A stretch of DNA of 64,000 nt from JAMXLO01 sp963832895 (GCA_963832895.1 CAWHVQ010000003.1:1-64000); one strand, 5' to 3'. Counted from the stretch's first letter, positions 19,682 to 29,106 are shown. Program-made: numbers and translations. The notes: generated by a model from the letters alone, not told the origin.

Positions 19682-21082
19682 CTATACTGTCGGTCTGATA
19701 TTCTGGTTGTGGCGGAAGAAATTCGTCGGATCGTACCTGTTCTTCAAATCTACGAGCCGATCATAATTCGTTCCGAAGGCCGCCTTGATGCGATCGGCCC
19801 CTTCTTCGGTCTCCAGGCCAATGTGGTTGACGTAGTCACTGCCGCTGGTGAATGGGCGCATCGCCTCGGCCACTTCCCGCGACCAGCGGATGTTGGCTGC
19901 GTCCTCCGCTGGATCAAGCCAAACCGCATCGCAGCCCCATTCGCACAATGCTTCGCGATGGCTGAACGCGGTCTCTGTCGCACCAACCCGATTCGCCGCG
20001 TTCCCCAACTGCTGGAAATATATCATTGATAGCGGCGAAGGTGCAGACGCGAAGTGCTCCACTAAGACGGCGATCGCCTCGTTGCTGATGCTCCGGGTAA
20101 AGTTCGATTTGAAATAGTAGCGGCGGCCGCGAACGAAGGCTTCATCGAGCAGCGTCTGGACTTTGCGATAGGGTATCTGAGCAACTTCGTCCGCCAACGG
20201 CGGCCCGAAGCTGCGGATCGGCCGCAGCACCTTTTCTCCGGCATCGGGGCTGCCGTTGTAGCAGATCACGATCGCGGCCAGTGGGTCGCCATCCGGCGAG
20301 TGCATCAGAGCCGCCACCGTGTTGACCTCGTCAGGGGTCGAGGTCGCGAAGTCGCGATAGAGCGCGAGCGTCTCCTTGGCCAGGGCGAATGGATACAGCA
20401 CCGGCCCAGCCAACATCGGCCCTACGCCATGGAGCCGGTACTCGAATGAGGTGACAATGCCGAAATTGCCACCGCCGCCGCGCAGCCCCCAGAACAATTC
20501 CGGGTTCTCGGCGGCGTTCGCCGTCACCATCGCCCCCTCGGCGGTGATCAGGTCTACCGAAAGGAGATTGTCGCAGGTCAGGCCGTATTTGCCTGCAAGC
20601 CAGCCAAGACCGCCGCCCAAGGTCAGCCCGCCGATACCGGTATGTGAGATCGCACCACCTGTGGTGGCCAAGCCGAAGGCTTGGGTCTCGCGGTCGAACT
20701 CGCTCCAGGTAGTGCCGCCCTCGGCCCTCGCGGTCTGCCGAGCAGGGTCTACACGCACGCCGCGCATGCCCGCCAGATCAATCATCAGGCCGCCCTCGCA
20801 CACCGCGATGCCGGGCGTGTTGTGGCCGCCGCCGCGCACCGATACGAGCAGTTTGTGTGCACGGGCGAAGCGCACCGCTGCGATGACATCGGCGACACCG
20901 CCGCAGCGGGCAATCAGCGCGGGCCGCCGGTCGATCATACCGTTCCAGACTTGTCGTGTTTCGTCGTAGCTCGCGTCCTCCGAAGAGAGTAGCGAACCGC
21001 GCAATTCCGTTCGAAGCGCCTGGACGGTGGCGTTCTCCAGCGTCTTGCCCGTCCCATCGGTGGTGGCGATTAGCGTATTCAT
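19682..21082 (-). CDS. FAD-linked oxidase, berberine-bridge-enzyme-like
   Basis: 466 aa, intact. PCMH-type FAD domain: IAAVRFARAHKLLVSVRGGG then HNTPG, where His is the usual 8-alpha-histidyl FAD attachment site; GGLTLGGGLGWLAGKYGLTC, where the Cys is a candidate second (6-S-cysteinyl) link; and LRGGGGNFGIVTSFEYRL. The C-terminus has the BBE motif NRYDPTNFFRHNQNI. No signal peptide, so it is cytosolic. Such enzymes oxidise sugars, cannabinoid-like or polyketide substrates with O2. A broken paralogue lies at 31374-32785. Confidence 0.9.
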   Translation of the reverse strand: MNTLIATTDGTGKTLENATVQALRTELRGSLLSSEDASYDETRQVWNGMIDRRPALIARCGGVADVIAAVRFARAHKLLVSVRGGGHNTPGIAVCEGGLMIDLAGMRGVRVDPARQTARAEGGTTWSEFDRETQAFGLATTGGAISHTGIGGLTLGGGLGWLAGKYGLTCDNLLSVDLITAEGAMVTANAAENPELFWGLRGGGGNFGIVTSFEYRLHGVGPMLAGPVLYPFALAKETLALYRDFATSTPDEVNTVAALMHSPDGDPLAAIVICYNGSPDAGEKVLRPIRSFGPPLADEVAQIPYRKVQTLLDEAFVRGRRYYFKSNFTRSISNEAIAVLVEHFASAPSPLSMIYFQQLGNAANRVGATETAFSHREALCEWGCDAVWLDPAEDAANIRWSREVAEAMRPFTSGSDYVNHIGLETEEGADRIKAAFGTNYDRLVDLKNRYDPTNFFRHNQNIRPTV

Positions 21083-21240
21083 GGCCGTCCCTCCTATATT
21101 GGTGTGTAATTCGACATTCGCAGAAGATCGCCGGTTTCAACGGCACGAAGGCTGCTCAGCCTGCTTATTGATCCTTGGGGGGACCGCGGCCATCAGCTTC
21201 CGCGCTAGACTGATTCACCTGTTCTGCTTGTCGCCTCCAC

Positions 21241-21901
21241 CTATCTGGTTGGAGTAGTTCCCGCGAGCATAGCCACCACCTCATCGGTCATCTTCACATC
21301 CGCGAATACGCGACCCATAGTTTTTAGCTCGGCCTTATGGGTTTCGCGGCTTACTTCGGCAACCGCATCTGCCACCAGGATCACGCGATAGTTGTGGTCT
21401 ACGCCACCGCGTACCGTTGTGGATACACAGACGCAAGTGGTCACGCCGGAAACGACGCAGGTCGTCACGCCCATATTTCGGAGAATCGTATCGAGCGGGG
21501 TATTCGAAAAGCCACCAAAGCCCTTTTTGACGACGAGATGTTCGCCCTCACGGGGTTCGAGATCGTCCACGATTTGGGCACCCCAGGTGCCCTCGACAAT
21601 GAAGGTGCGATTGCCGCCGGGAGAGCGGTCAATTCGCCAATAGGGAATTTGCGCGTCCGAGTAGTCAGGTTTCAACACATGGGCTAGATAGATTATTGGT
21701 CGCCTGGAGGTCCGGAAGGCATCAGCGAGCCGGCTCACATTGGGGATCGTGCCCATGAGAAAAGGCATGTCGATTTCCCGCTCAGGGTATCTCCCGCGCC
21801 CGATGGCCCAGCGCGCCATCGGGATGGACGAAGTCGTTCTGCATGTCCACTATAATCAGCGCCGACTTGCTGATGTCGGGTCCCATTGTCTCTATGTTCA
21901 T
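21241..21901 (-). pseudogene. isochorismatase-like cysteine hydrolase, frameshifted
   Basis: The ATG at 21901 gives MNIETMGPDISKSALIIVDM and QNDFVHPDGAL, with the catalytic Asp in DMQNDF. The frame breaks near 21785 and continues in the longer ORF with VVKKGFGGFSNTPLD (catalytic Lys) and GVTTCVCVSTTVRGG (nucleophilic Cys). Repaired length about 220 aa, normal. Role: hydrolysis of a vinyl ether, amide or carbamoyl bond; family members also serve in nicotinamide or N-carbamoyl metabolism. It lies between the FAD oxidase and the luciferase-like oxidoreductase on the same strand. Confidence 0.78.
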
Positions 21902-21975
21902 TCTGAAGCCTCTTTTTTGACCTGAGTAGGTTGATGATCGACGGATCGGACCGCCGCTCTTGCAGTTCGCGACTG

Positions 21976-22914
21976 TCAGGCAATTGCCCAGCCGCGCATA
22001 GCCGTAACCGACACCCGCACGCTCTCGAAGTCCGCCGGGGGCATTAGAATGGGCAGGTCAACTCCAGCCTCGATGTATGCTGCCAGACGTTCCCTACAGC
22101 GATTGAGCGGACCAATGAGGCAGACCGCATCGAGGAACCGATCACTCAACGAATCCGGTCCGCCCCCGGCTTCGGCCGTAATGGCTTCCTGCTCAAATCC
22201 GCTGACCCGCAATAAGTGTTGAAAGAAGGGCAGGCTCGCGAACAGCCCAAGGTTCGCGCGGGCAACCTTTACTGCTTGGGTCACGTCGTCCCCGATGAAG
22301 ATAGGAAGACCGAGCGCGATTTGTAGGTCTGCTCGATGAGGCGCCTTAGCGCGTCCCCTTGCGGCCCATGCCTTGCTTCGTGCTACCCGCTCCGGGGACC
22401 ATAGGAACGGCATCAAGCCGTCCGCTAACTCGCCCGCAAGCTCTACAGTGGGCGAGGTCAGAGCGCCAAGATGAACCGGCACAGGATGGGCCGATGGAAG
22501 TTGCGGCAGATGGGTTATCGGTCCTTCGCCCTTGAGCCAATTGATCACGTCGCTCGTATAGACGCGGAGAGCCTCGACTGGTGAAGTCATGTCAACGCCA
22601 ATCGCGCTATTGACCGGCCGATGACTGACGCCGAGGCCAAGGACCATCCGCCCGTCGGTCGCGTCGGCAATCAGGGCGGCATGCTTCGCGCAAAGGTAAG
22701 GATGGCGCAGATAGATGTTGGCAACCCAACTTCCAACCCTGATGGATTGTGTAGCAGCGCCCATCAATTGAACCGTGGCAAGAACGTCGTTATTGACCTC
22801 GGTGGCAAAGATGGCTTGAAAGCCCGCTCCTTCCGCCTGCTGCGAGATGGTCTGGATTTCCCTGGCCCGCCATCCAATGCCTGGAATGATCCCCAAAGCC
22901 AGTCGCTGAGACAT
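21976..22914 (-). CDS. luciferase-like (LLM) flavin oxidoreductase
   Basis: 312 aa TIM-barrel protein: MSQRLALGIIPGIGWRAREI, the strand IFATEVNNDVLATVQLMGAA, GSWVANIYLRHPYLCAKHAA, MVLGLGVSHRPVNSAIGVDM and the C-terminal AAYIEAGVDLPILMPP. This is the F420/FMN-dependent LLM group (methylene-H4MPT reductase-like subset). Which flavin is used cannot be told from sequence alone. Intact; oxidises or reduces a small organic substrate in the cytosol. Same strand as the isochorismatase-like, acyl-CoA dehydrogenase and methyltransferase genes. Confidence 0.85.
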   Translation of the reverse strand: MSQRLALGIIPGIGWRAREIQTISQQAEGAGFQAIFATEVNNDVLATVQLMGAATQSIRVGSWVANIYLRHPYLCAKHAALIADATDGRMVLGLGVSHRPVNSAIGVDMTSPVEALRVYTSDVINWLKGEGPITHLPQLPSAHPVPVHLGALTSPTVELAGELADGLMPFLWSPERVARSKAWAARGRAKAPHRADLQIALGLPIFIGDDVTQAVKVARANLGLFASLPFFQHLLRVSGFEQEAITAEAGGGPDSLSDRFLDAVCLIGPLNRCRERLAAYIEAGVDLPILMPPADFESVRVSVTAMRGWAIA

Positions 22915-23130
22915 CTGAACCTCCCCATCTTAGGAACTCGACTGATGCTGGCCCCTGCCTCTCGCGGCTGAAAAGCAGGAGTTCTGGCGAACGGCGGGGG
23001 TACTGGGCAATCCATGGGCGAGGGGCTTTCACAGCCTCCCGCGAGGCTGCCTTCCGCGGTTAGCTGGAGTCGAGCCGTTGAGTGCCGCAACACCCCCGAG
23101 CGAGACGACCTTCGCATCGCTGTTTCTTCG

Positions 23131-24300
23131 TCAGCCCCATCGAGGTCCAGCGTCGCTCAGAATGCCAAGAGCCGATTTCCCGACTACCTCGTGTACGACC
23201 ATGGAGTTCGCCGGATGGAACCGACCACAGCGGGAATCGCGATACAGGCGCTCTAGTTCATCGCCCCGGAACATGCCACGCCCACCGGACACGTCCAGCG
23301 CGAGATCAGCCACACGGAATGCGCCTTCAACGCAGCGATACTTGGCAGCGACCAGTTTGGCTGGCCAAAGCTCGCCGTGATCAACGCCCTTGGTCCAGTC
23401 GTCCGCGATCCGATCAACCTGCGCGATCATGCCCTCTACTTCGATGAATATCTGCGCAATCGCATGCTGCACTTCCGGGTGATATGCCATTGATCGGCTC
23501 ATCGCTACAGATGTCTTCTTCTTGACCCGCTCGATCGCCAGATCGCGCGCCCGCTCAGCCAAACCGACATACACATTGGCGAACATCGCTTCAAACCTGC
23601 CGAACAGCGTCCCGATGAACTGGTCAGCGCCAGCGAAGCCGGGCTTGCCGATCCGCAGCACATATCGATCCGGCACAAATGCGCCGTCGAGGATGGTGTC
23701 ATGGCTTTGAGTGGCACGCATACCGAGCGTGTCCCAGTTCTCGACAATTCGATAACCACTTGTGTCACGCGGCATCACGGCAAAAACCATCTTCGGATCG
23801 TCCGGGTCACTGGTATCGACGCCGTAGGTGTGCAGCCAATCCCAAACCGGCGAAAGGCTGCCAAAATGGCGGTGACCGTAAAACCGATAGCCATCAGCGA
23901 CACGTTCGGCCTTCGTGGCTGCATAAAGGACTTCGAGATCATTGCCTGATTCGGAGTAGCCATAAGCAAAGACAGCGCCGCGCGCCGCCTCCTCAAGCAG
24001 CCAGACCTGTGAGTGATCGCCGCTCTTCCAGAGGTCGGTAGAAATACCGGTCGCACCCAGATGCATGTTGACTGCAAGTGCCGTCGGGGCGGATCGTCGA
24101 GCCAAACGACGCTGCTCATGACATATTTGGCTGTGCGTCAGGCCCAGCCCGCCCATTTCGCTCGGGACCGCTGCGAGCAGGTATCCGGCATCACGTAGCT
24201 CCTTTAGGTCCTCGGAGAAGAATTTGTTGTCCCGGTCATACTCGGCCGCGCGCCGCGCACAGCTATCTAGCAGAGTCTCAGAGAGAATGAACTCCGTCAT
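23131..24300 (-). CDS. acyl-CoA dehydrogenase family protein
   Basis: 389 aa, intact. Helical N-domain (LRDAGYLLAAVPSEMGGLGL), beta domain with YRFYGHRHFGSLSPVWDWLH and WDTLGMRATQSHDTILDGAF, and the C-terminal ALDVSGGRGMFRGDELERLY then RDSRCGRFHPANSMVVHE, which holds the FAD/second-subunit contact and substrate pocket. The glutamate base of the classical enzymes is not obvious, so oxygenation or dehydrogenation of a CoA ester are both possible. Cytosolic tetramer by family. Transcribed with the LLM oxidoreductase and methyltransferase genes. Confidence 0.88.
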   Translation of the reverse strand: MTEFILSETLLDSCARRAAEYDRDNKFFSEDLKELRDAGYLLAAVPSEMGGLGLTHSQICHEQRRLARRSAPTALAVNMHLGATGISTDLWKSGDHSQVWLLEEAARGAVFAYGYSESGNDLEVLYAATKAERVADGYRFYGHRHFGSLSPVWDWLHTYGVDTSDPDDPKMVFAVMPRDTSGYRIVENWDTLGMRATQSHDTILDGAFVPDRYVLRIGKPGFAGADQFIGTLFGRFEAMFANVYVGLAERARDLAIERVKKKTSVAMSRSMAYHPEVQHAIAQIFIEVEGMIAQVDRIADDWTKGVDHGELWPAKLVAAKYRCVEGAFRVADLALDVSGGRGMFRGDELERLYRDSRCGRFHPANSMVVHEVVGKSALGILSDAGPRWG

Positions 24301-24364
24301 TTTGCCCCCATAAATCTGAACCTAAGACGCGGAAACACGTCCAACCTCCGCCGTTTTCCCTGCT

Positions 24365-25426
24365 TTACGGGCGTGCTTCGAGTACCATGTTGAACGGCGT
24401 CTCAGTCGCTCGCCGCACGTCGCGGAAGCCTCCTGCCATGATGGCTTCGCGGAGTTTCGCTTCGCCGGCCTGCGCACCCAATGCCGCTCCAACCTCTTGC
24501 GACAGCGACGTTGGAACGCAGACGAGCGTGGAGGCGGCATAGTAAATGCGGCCGATCGGGTTCATGTTGTCTTCCAGCTTGTCGCCGGCCATCGGCTCGA
24601 CGATCATCCATGTGCCATTCGGCTTCAATGTCTGCTTCACATGGGCAGCGGCGCCGGTGGGATCGCCCATGTCGTGCAGGCAATCGAAGAACGTCACGAG
24701 GTCCAAATCTCGTTCCCCATAATCCTTCGCCGTACCGACCTGGAAGTGGGCGTTGCTGACGTTATGTTCCCGAGCGTGTGCCTGTGCCTGCTCGATTGAA
24801 CCGGGATGAAAGTCGAAACCGAAGAATTGTGACTGTGGGAACGCTTGTGCCATGATCACCGTTGACCAGCCATGCCCGCACCCGACGTCAGCGACCCTAG
24901 CACCGTCGCGCAGCTTTGCCTCGACGCCATCGAGTGTTGGCAGCCAATTCTGGACGAGATTTTGTAGGTAGCCAGGGCGAAAGAACCGTGCCACGGCGCA
25001 GAACAGACAGGGTGCCATATCACCCCACTTAACACCGCCCCCGTGCCTGAAGGCAGCTTGCACCTTCGGTTGCCCCTCCGCCCAGGCTGCCACGCCATCG
25101 AACGCGCCAAGCATCGTCACGGGACTATCCTCGATCGCGAACAGCATGGCCTGCTCTGGCGGCAGTGTGAACTTGCCATTAGTTTGATCATAGGTGAGGT
25201 AGTTGGAGGCGGCCTGATGCGCGAGCCATTCACGGACATACCGTTCGTGTGCCCCGGCGGCTTTGGCGAGTTCTTCGCTCGTCATGCTGCCCTTTTCATG
25301 CAACGTCTTGTAGAGACCGAGCGCGTCGCCCATGCGGACCATTGCGACGCTAGCAGCGCCGCCCAAGTCGTTCAGAATCTGCCCCACAAGTTGATTTAGT
25401 TTGCCTTGTTCGATAGCTGGCGTCAT
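24365..25426 (-). CDS. class I SAM methyltransferase with N-terminal winged-helix domain
   Basis: 353 aa, intact. An N-terminal wHTH-like region (MGDALGLYKTLHEKGSMTSE then ELAKAAGAHERYVREWLAHQ) is fused to a Rossmann methyltransferase domain: RVADVGCGHGWSTVIMAQAF, FFGFDFHPGSIEQA, DLVTFFDCLHDMGDPTGAAA and LKPNGTWMIVEPMAGD. This organisation matches Rv2258c-like methyltransferases of unknown substrate. It is 65 bp upstream of the acyl-CoA dehydrogenase and is probably the first gene of that minus-strand transcript; an AGGAGAGG site precedes the start. Confidence 0.88.
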   Translation of the reverse strand: MTPAIEQGKLNQLVGQILNDLGGAASVAMVRMGDALGLYKTLHEKGSMTSEELAKAAGAHERYVREWLAHQAASNYLTYDQTNGKFTLPPEQAMLFAIEDSPVTMLGAFDGVAAWAEGQPKVQAAFRHGGGVKWGDMAPCLFCAVARFFRPGYLQNLVQNWLPTLDGVEAKLRDGARVADVGCGHGWSTVIMAQAFPQSQFFGFDFHPGSIEQAQAHAREHNVSNAHFQVGTAKDYGERDLDLVTFFDCLHDMGDPTGAAAHVKQTLKPNGTWMIVEPMAGDKLEDNMNPIGRIYYAASTLVCVPTSLSQEVGAALGAQAGEAKLREAIMAGGFRDVRRATETPFNMVLEARP

Positions 25427-25548
25427 GGCACCTCTCCTGTGATAATTTGTCTATCGCCCGCGACGGCCGACCTTGCGCCCAGTCCCAATTCTTGATGAGT
25501 ATCAATCCTCGGCGCTTCCACGCGGTCAGCGTAGGCCGTATGTTCATC

Positions 25549-25576
25549 TTGACCGCGTTTGGCGGAAGCCTATACA
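25549..25576 (+). promoter_or_regulatory. sigma-70-like promoter of the HTH/149-aa operon (copy B)
   Basis: TTGACC (25549-25554), 16-bp spacer, TATACA (25571-25576), 56 bp ahead of the ATG. The surrounding 140 bp is close to 90 percent identical to copy A at 17686, which argues for a conserved regulatory unit. Confidence 0.65.
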
Positions 25577-25631
25577 GTGACCGCGAAACTTACAACCGTT
25601 GTTCTCTCACGGAGAAGGCTGAGGCACACTT

Positions 25632-25940
25632 ATGTCGTCCACACAACGGGCAACAAGTCGGGGCAGAGATACGGGGAGTCCGAAGAAGAAGGCCGGTAGT
25701 TGGCTACGGGAGCAGCGGCAGAAGGCCGGTCTGTCGCAAATGGACCTCGCCAACAAGCTGGGCTTCAAGTACTACACCTTCATTTCCCAGATCGAAAACG
25801 GCTTTGGTCGGGTTCCGTCCCAAAGTATGGGAGACTGGGCACGGGCACTTGGTCTTCGGCCTTCACAGTTTGCTCGCGTTCTGCTCGGTCACTACGATCC
25901 AGCGCTATTCCATGTCCTGTTCAAGGATGGAAAGGAATGA
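25632..25940 (+). CDS. small XRE-like helix-turn-helix DNA-binding protein
   Basis: 102 aa, intact. A Lys-rich N-terminal tail (SPKKKAGSWLREQRQKAGLS) leads into the helix-turn-helix QMDLANKLGFKYYTFISQIE followed by NGFGRVPSQSMGDWARALGL; a short C-terminal helix ends ALFHVLFKDGKE. Likely a repressor, possibly of its own promoter. The stop codon overlaps the ATG of the next gene (ATGA), so the two are translationally coupled. A truncated duplicate is at 17769. The partner resembles nothing I recognise, so a regulator plus effector pair is conceivable but not shown. Confidence 0.8.
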   Translation: MSSTQRATSRGRDTGSPKKKAGSWLREQRQKAGLSQMDLANKLGFKYYTFISQIENGFGRVPSQSMGDWARALGLRPSQFARVLLGHYDPALFHVLFKDGKE

Positions 25941-26386
25941 ACGTGGTCTTCCTGGATGTCGCGCGGAGGAAAGAGCGAGCGGCAACCCTGAACGCCTGGA
26001 GTCCGGCGGAGATAGGAGAACTTACGCGTCTCTATCACGCTAAGCGCGAGCATGGCGGTGCCGCAGGGTTCGCTTATGGCGAGACGGACCAGCGCGATCC
26101 GCAATTCTATGTTTTGAACAGCACTGATGCTGAGCCATGCACGGCAAGCGTTTCACGGCTCATCCGGGATAGCCGTCGTTGGTACGTGATCGAAGACGGG
26201 CAAGGTAATATCCAGGTAGAGGGTGGTTGCCTACGCACGCTTGTGGGGCGTCTGTGCGGATATTGGTCTTTGATGCGGCATACATTGGCCGCTGCCTTGG
26301 CCTTTATCGGTCAGCAGTGCGCGAGTGATGGGCCATTCTCGGAAAATCTTGCCGCCATCGTCAATTGCTTATCGGCAATCGGCTGA
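25937..26386 (+). CDS. hypothetical protein coupled to the HTH gene
   Basis: 149 aa. The start at 25937 is inferred from the 4-bp overlap with the HTH stop; an open frame upstream of it is only a shadow of the HTH gene. N-terminal half is charged (DVARRKERAATLNAWSPAEI, RLYHAKREHGGAAGFAYGET), the middle is beta-rich (WYVIEDGQGNIQVEGGCLRT), and the C-terminus has a hydrophobic helix (LMRHTLAAALAFIGQQCA). No motif recognised and no signal peptide. Being second in a two-gene operon behind a DNA-binding protein is the only functional clue. Confidence 0.6.
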   Translation: MNVVFLDVARRKERAATLNAWSPAEIGELTRLYHAKREHGGAAGFAYGETDQRDPQFYVLNSTDAEPCTASVSRLIRDSRRWYVIEDGQGNIQVEGGCLRTLVGRLCGYWSLMRHTLAAALAFIGQQCASDGPFSENLAAIVNCLSAIG

Positions 26387-26837
26387 TATTGTTGGAATCG
26401 CGGACCTACAGGATGTTGGTTGCTCGGATACCAAACTTGGGCAACGAGCCGCCGACACGTAGGATTGTTGCCGTCCAAGAATGCGGCCCTTGCTCCCGTG
26501 CCGATAGGCCCCGCTGATCCACTCGGCGTCATCACGTCCCATGCGTCCGAACATCCTGGACACCCCTGGTGGCAACATGCCGGTGGCTTTCTGAGCTTAG
26601 ACCAGTTGCAATAGAAACAATAAGCTTGACTCCCCTATTCACCTGTGTGTCCCCTGACCATATCCCAGATGGATTCTGGAATTCCGGCAATCGCCACTCC
26701 GGACATCGCGAGTAGCAGAGCGTTTGGCAAGAGGCCGGCGGTCCTGCCGCGCGATGTCCAGTCGAGACCCGGACTCTGCGCACTATTCCAACCGCTATCG
26801 CTCAACAAAGAGAACCGTATCTGAAAGCAGGTCGAGC
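26387..26837. other. gene-free stretch
   Basis: 450 bp. On the minus strand (26400-26535) the phrase RRLVAQVWYPSNQHP hints at a lost alpha/beta hydrolase of the PAF-acetylhydrolase type, but the frame is broken and no catalytic motif remains. Nothing else is seen. Confidence 0.35.
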
Positions 26838-27161
26838 GTGACGAAATCTGCTCTAGCTATCAGTTTGGCTGTTTTGGTGAGTATCAACGCTGCTGCACAC
26901 AGCCAGGGCAGCGTCGTCGTGAACCCAGTTTTAGAGAGGACGGCGCATCCGGGAACTGCCATCCTCAACTCAGCGGGCATCTATGCGGGTGTGCCAACCC
27001 CAAATGTTGTGCCGGTGCATCCTGGGACAGCCCTTTTGGATTCAATGGGCATTTTTGCCGGTGAACCAAGTTGCCGTACCAATGGTCGATGGCAGCACTG
27101 CGGCGGGGGAAACGGTGACGCTGAAATAGGTGGCACTCGGTATTTGCCGCAGGTGTCCTGA
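26838..27161 (+). CDS. exported protein with two HPGTA-type repeats
   Basis: 107 aa from GTG 26838. Signal peptide MTKSALAISLAVLVSINAAA, cleavage near AHS-QG. The mature chain contains two copies of a 16-residue unit, HPGTAILNSAGIYAGV and HPGTALLDSMGIFAGE, 30 residues apart, then CRTNGRWQHCGG, whose two Cys could form a disulfide. A longer frame to 26724 lacks a signal at its start, so the GTG is preferred. Small periplasmic or secreted protein of unknown role. Confidence 0.55.
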   Translation: MTKSALAISLAVLVSINAAAHSQGSVVVNPVLERTAHPGTAILNSAGIYAGVPTPNVVPVHPGTALLDSMGIFAGEPSCRTNGRWQHCGGGNGDAEIGGTRYLPQVS

Positions 27162-27248
27162 CCTTCCCCGATATGATGGAGGTTGAATGCGTGTTCTCGC
27201 TTTCGACCAGACCGAACTTCGCCTTAGTCGCGATCGGCGTCCGCAATC

Positions 27249-27464
27249 TTGGTAATATTTGCTCTGGCAGTCGCGATCCCGCTTTCCGGCGTTCGTCCCT
27301 ATGGAGAGCAAGCGATCCTGGAGCAGATTGATCATGAGGATAGCGCTCTCTGCGACAAATTCGGGTTTGCAGCCAGGACTCCGAAGTTTGCAGATTGCAT
27401 GCTTGATCTCGCCGGTCTCAGGCAGAGTCACTTGGACTTACTGCGATCCTATTCGTGGCTGTGA
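27249..27464 (+). CDS. small alphaproteobacterial protein of unknown function
   Basis: 71 aa from TTG 27249. Hydrophobic start (MVIFALAVAIPLSG) may be a signal or anchor. The body (ILEQIDHEDSALCDKFGFAA, FADCMLDLAGLRQSHLDLLR) has the ALC.KFGF...F..CM.DLA.LR..H pattern that recurs in small exported alphaproteobacterial proteins; the two Cys could pair. The start is uncertain because no strong ribosome binding site is visible. Confidence 0.5.
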   Translation: MVIFALAVAIPLSGVRPYGEQAILEQIDHEDSALCDKFGFAARTPKFADCMLDLAGLRQSHLDLLRSYSWL

Positions 27465-28048
27465 CGATGAACCACAGTGGCGGTTCTGAAAGCCACAAGA
27501 ATGGGCGAAAGTGGCGCTGGATAGTCCTGGGAGGGCTGTGAGCCGAAGCAGCCAGGGTGTAGGCTCCAGCTTTCGTCGGTTTCAGCGTTGGCAGATAATC
27601 ATGGCTGAAGCGGGGCTTCCTTGTAGGAGCGGCAAGGACGACCACCGCAGTCGAGCCGGCGATGCTCATCAAGAAGCTGGGCGAGCAACTGCTGTGCAAT
27701 GGCCTTCGACGAGGTGTGGGCGGATCGCCCTGACCTCATTCCCTCGCCATTGGAAGCGAATCCAAGGTCGAATTACGCTTGTAGACGGTCGCCACGACCA
27801 ATACTCCATCCGATTCCCCAGAAGCCATAAACTCGCATAGGATCGGATTCTGCAAGCAAAGTGTCACCTACCTGTCCGCAAGGGCATTCGGATCGATAAC
27901 CCAGTGCATAGCGTTGTCCGGTTCGCCGAAGGCCGGTGCCCTCGTCGGTTGGTTTGGTGGTGAAGAACGGTTGGAATCGTTTATCCCTGACGTAGATGGA
28001 GCAGTCGATGCTTGACAAAGCTCACATGCCTGCCAGCCTCCCCTGAAC
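27465..28048. other. intergenic, with histidine-kinase scrap
   Basis: About 580 bp. The right part holds the kinase remnant listed at 27850-27991; the left part shows nothing I can support. Confidence 0.35.
27850..27991 (-). pseudogene. histidine kinase ATPase-domain remnant
   Basis: Minus strand encodes VRDKRFQPFFTTKPTDEGTG, the F/G2-box of two-component histidine kinases, then degenerates (GDTLLAESDP could match GGTLTVESEP). N-box, H-box and sensor parts are absent. Confidence 0.55.
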
Positions 28049-28066
28049 ATGGGAAGAGAGAGCGTC

Positions 28067-28868
28067 ATGCCAAAGGAAAGCGGCTGGCAGGTCAGCGGCG
28101 ATGCACCGACATTCTACATGCGCTACGCCTATGCGATGCAGGAGCCGTGGACCGAGGACTTGATCCTCCTGGCCCGGTGCAAAGATGGCGACCGTGTTCT
28201 CGATGTCGCATGTGGCCCTGGTTTGGTGGCCGGTAAAGTAAATCAGGTGAGCCGGACAACCTGCAAAATCACTGGCATTGATGTAAATGAGGTGATGCTT
28301 AACGCTGCACGACAGGCCAGACCTGATATTGATTGGCATCTAGGCAGCGCTACCGAACTACCGTTTGACGACGGCAGCTTTGATGTCGTGTTCTGCCAAC
28401 AAGGTCTTCAATACTTTCCTGATCGCGCGAAGGGTATGCGTGAAATGCATCGAGTGCTTGCGCCCGGTGGGAGACTAGCCGTCAACGTATGGGGTCCATT
28501 TGAGCGGCAACCGTTCGACGTTATTTACAGAGAGGGACTTCGTGCCTTTTTCGGTCCAGAAGCTTTGAATCCATCGACGCTCGGAATTCTCGCTGAACAC
28601 GTATAGCGAGCTTCATAAGCTGGCCATAGATGCAGGCTTCTTTGAAATCACTGTTCGAATTCGAAAACCGGACGGCACGGTATCCCGACATCCGGGAGTT
28701 CCTCGTCGGTCGACCCAGGCTTCGCCTAGTGCGGCGCAATTCAGCACATTCTCCGATGAGATGCGCGCTCGCTTCGTGGCGTACCTGATTGAAAGGCTCG
28801 ACAGTTACAACGACGACGCCGGGTTGGTGATCCCCCGTGAAAACCACTTCCTACTCGCTACCCGATGA
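28067..28868 (+). pseudogene. class I SAM methyltransferase, frameshifted paralogue of 16152-16940
   Basis: MPKESGWQVSGDAPTFYMRY, then motif I VLDVACGPGLVAGKV, ITGIDVNEVMLNAARQ, DVVFCQQGLQYFPDRAKGMR and LAPGGRLAVNVWGPFERQPF, clearly homologous to the intact gene on the other strand at 16152. The frame is lost near 28590 and the C-terminal part continues in other frames (SELHKLAIDAGFFEITVRIR, then FSDEMRARFVAYLIERLDSY and IPRENHFLLATR, stop at 28868). At least two frameshifts. The intact copy shows what the ancestral product looked like. Confidence 0.75.
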
Positions 28869-29106
28869 TTGGCAGCAGGATTTTACTACTTGGGCGTAAA
28901 GTACTGCCTAACACCTTCGCGGTCTCGCTGACCGCTCGGCTCCAGGCCAGGGCAGTCGGGCTTGGGCAGCAACCGACATCGATCCATCGAAGGCCAGGAG
29001 GTGGGGTCAGCCAGTCGAGAAAGATATCGCCCGCCAGCCGGCTCCAAGTTCCCATCATGCGTTCGTGGGCCGCGCCGTCGCCGAAGCGGATTTGATGTTC
29101 AGACAT
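28858..29106 (-). pseudogene. methyltransferase N-terminal fragment
   Basis: 82 codons from ATG 29106 with a good GGAGGGAA site: MSEHQIRFGDGAAHERMMGT, SRLAGDIFLDWLTPPPGLRW, then motif I start IDVGCC. After this point the sequence (SPTALAWSRAVSETAKVLGS) no longer follows the family, and it stops tail-to-tail with the plus-strand methyltransferase pseudogene. A truncated gene, probably cut by a rearrangement. Confidence 0.6.

Noticed and set aside
26311..26578. Possible PAF-acetylhydrolase/dienelactone-hydrolase remnant on the minus strand
   Set aside because: Only a short phrase (RRLVAQVWYPSNQHP) fits and the frames conflict; no catalytic motif.
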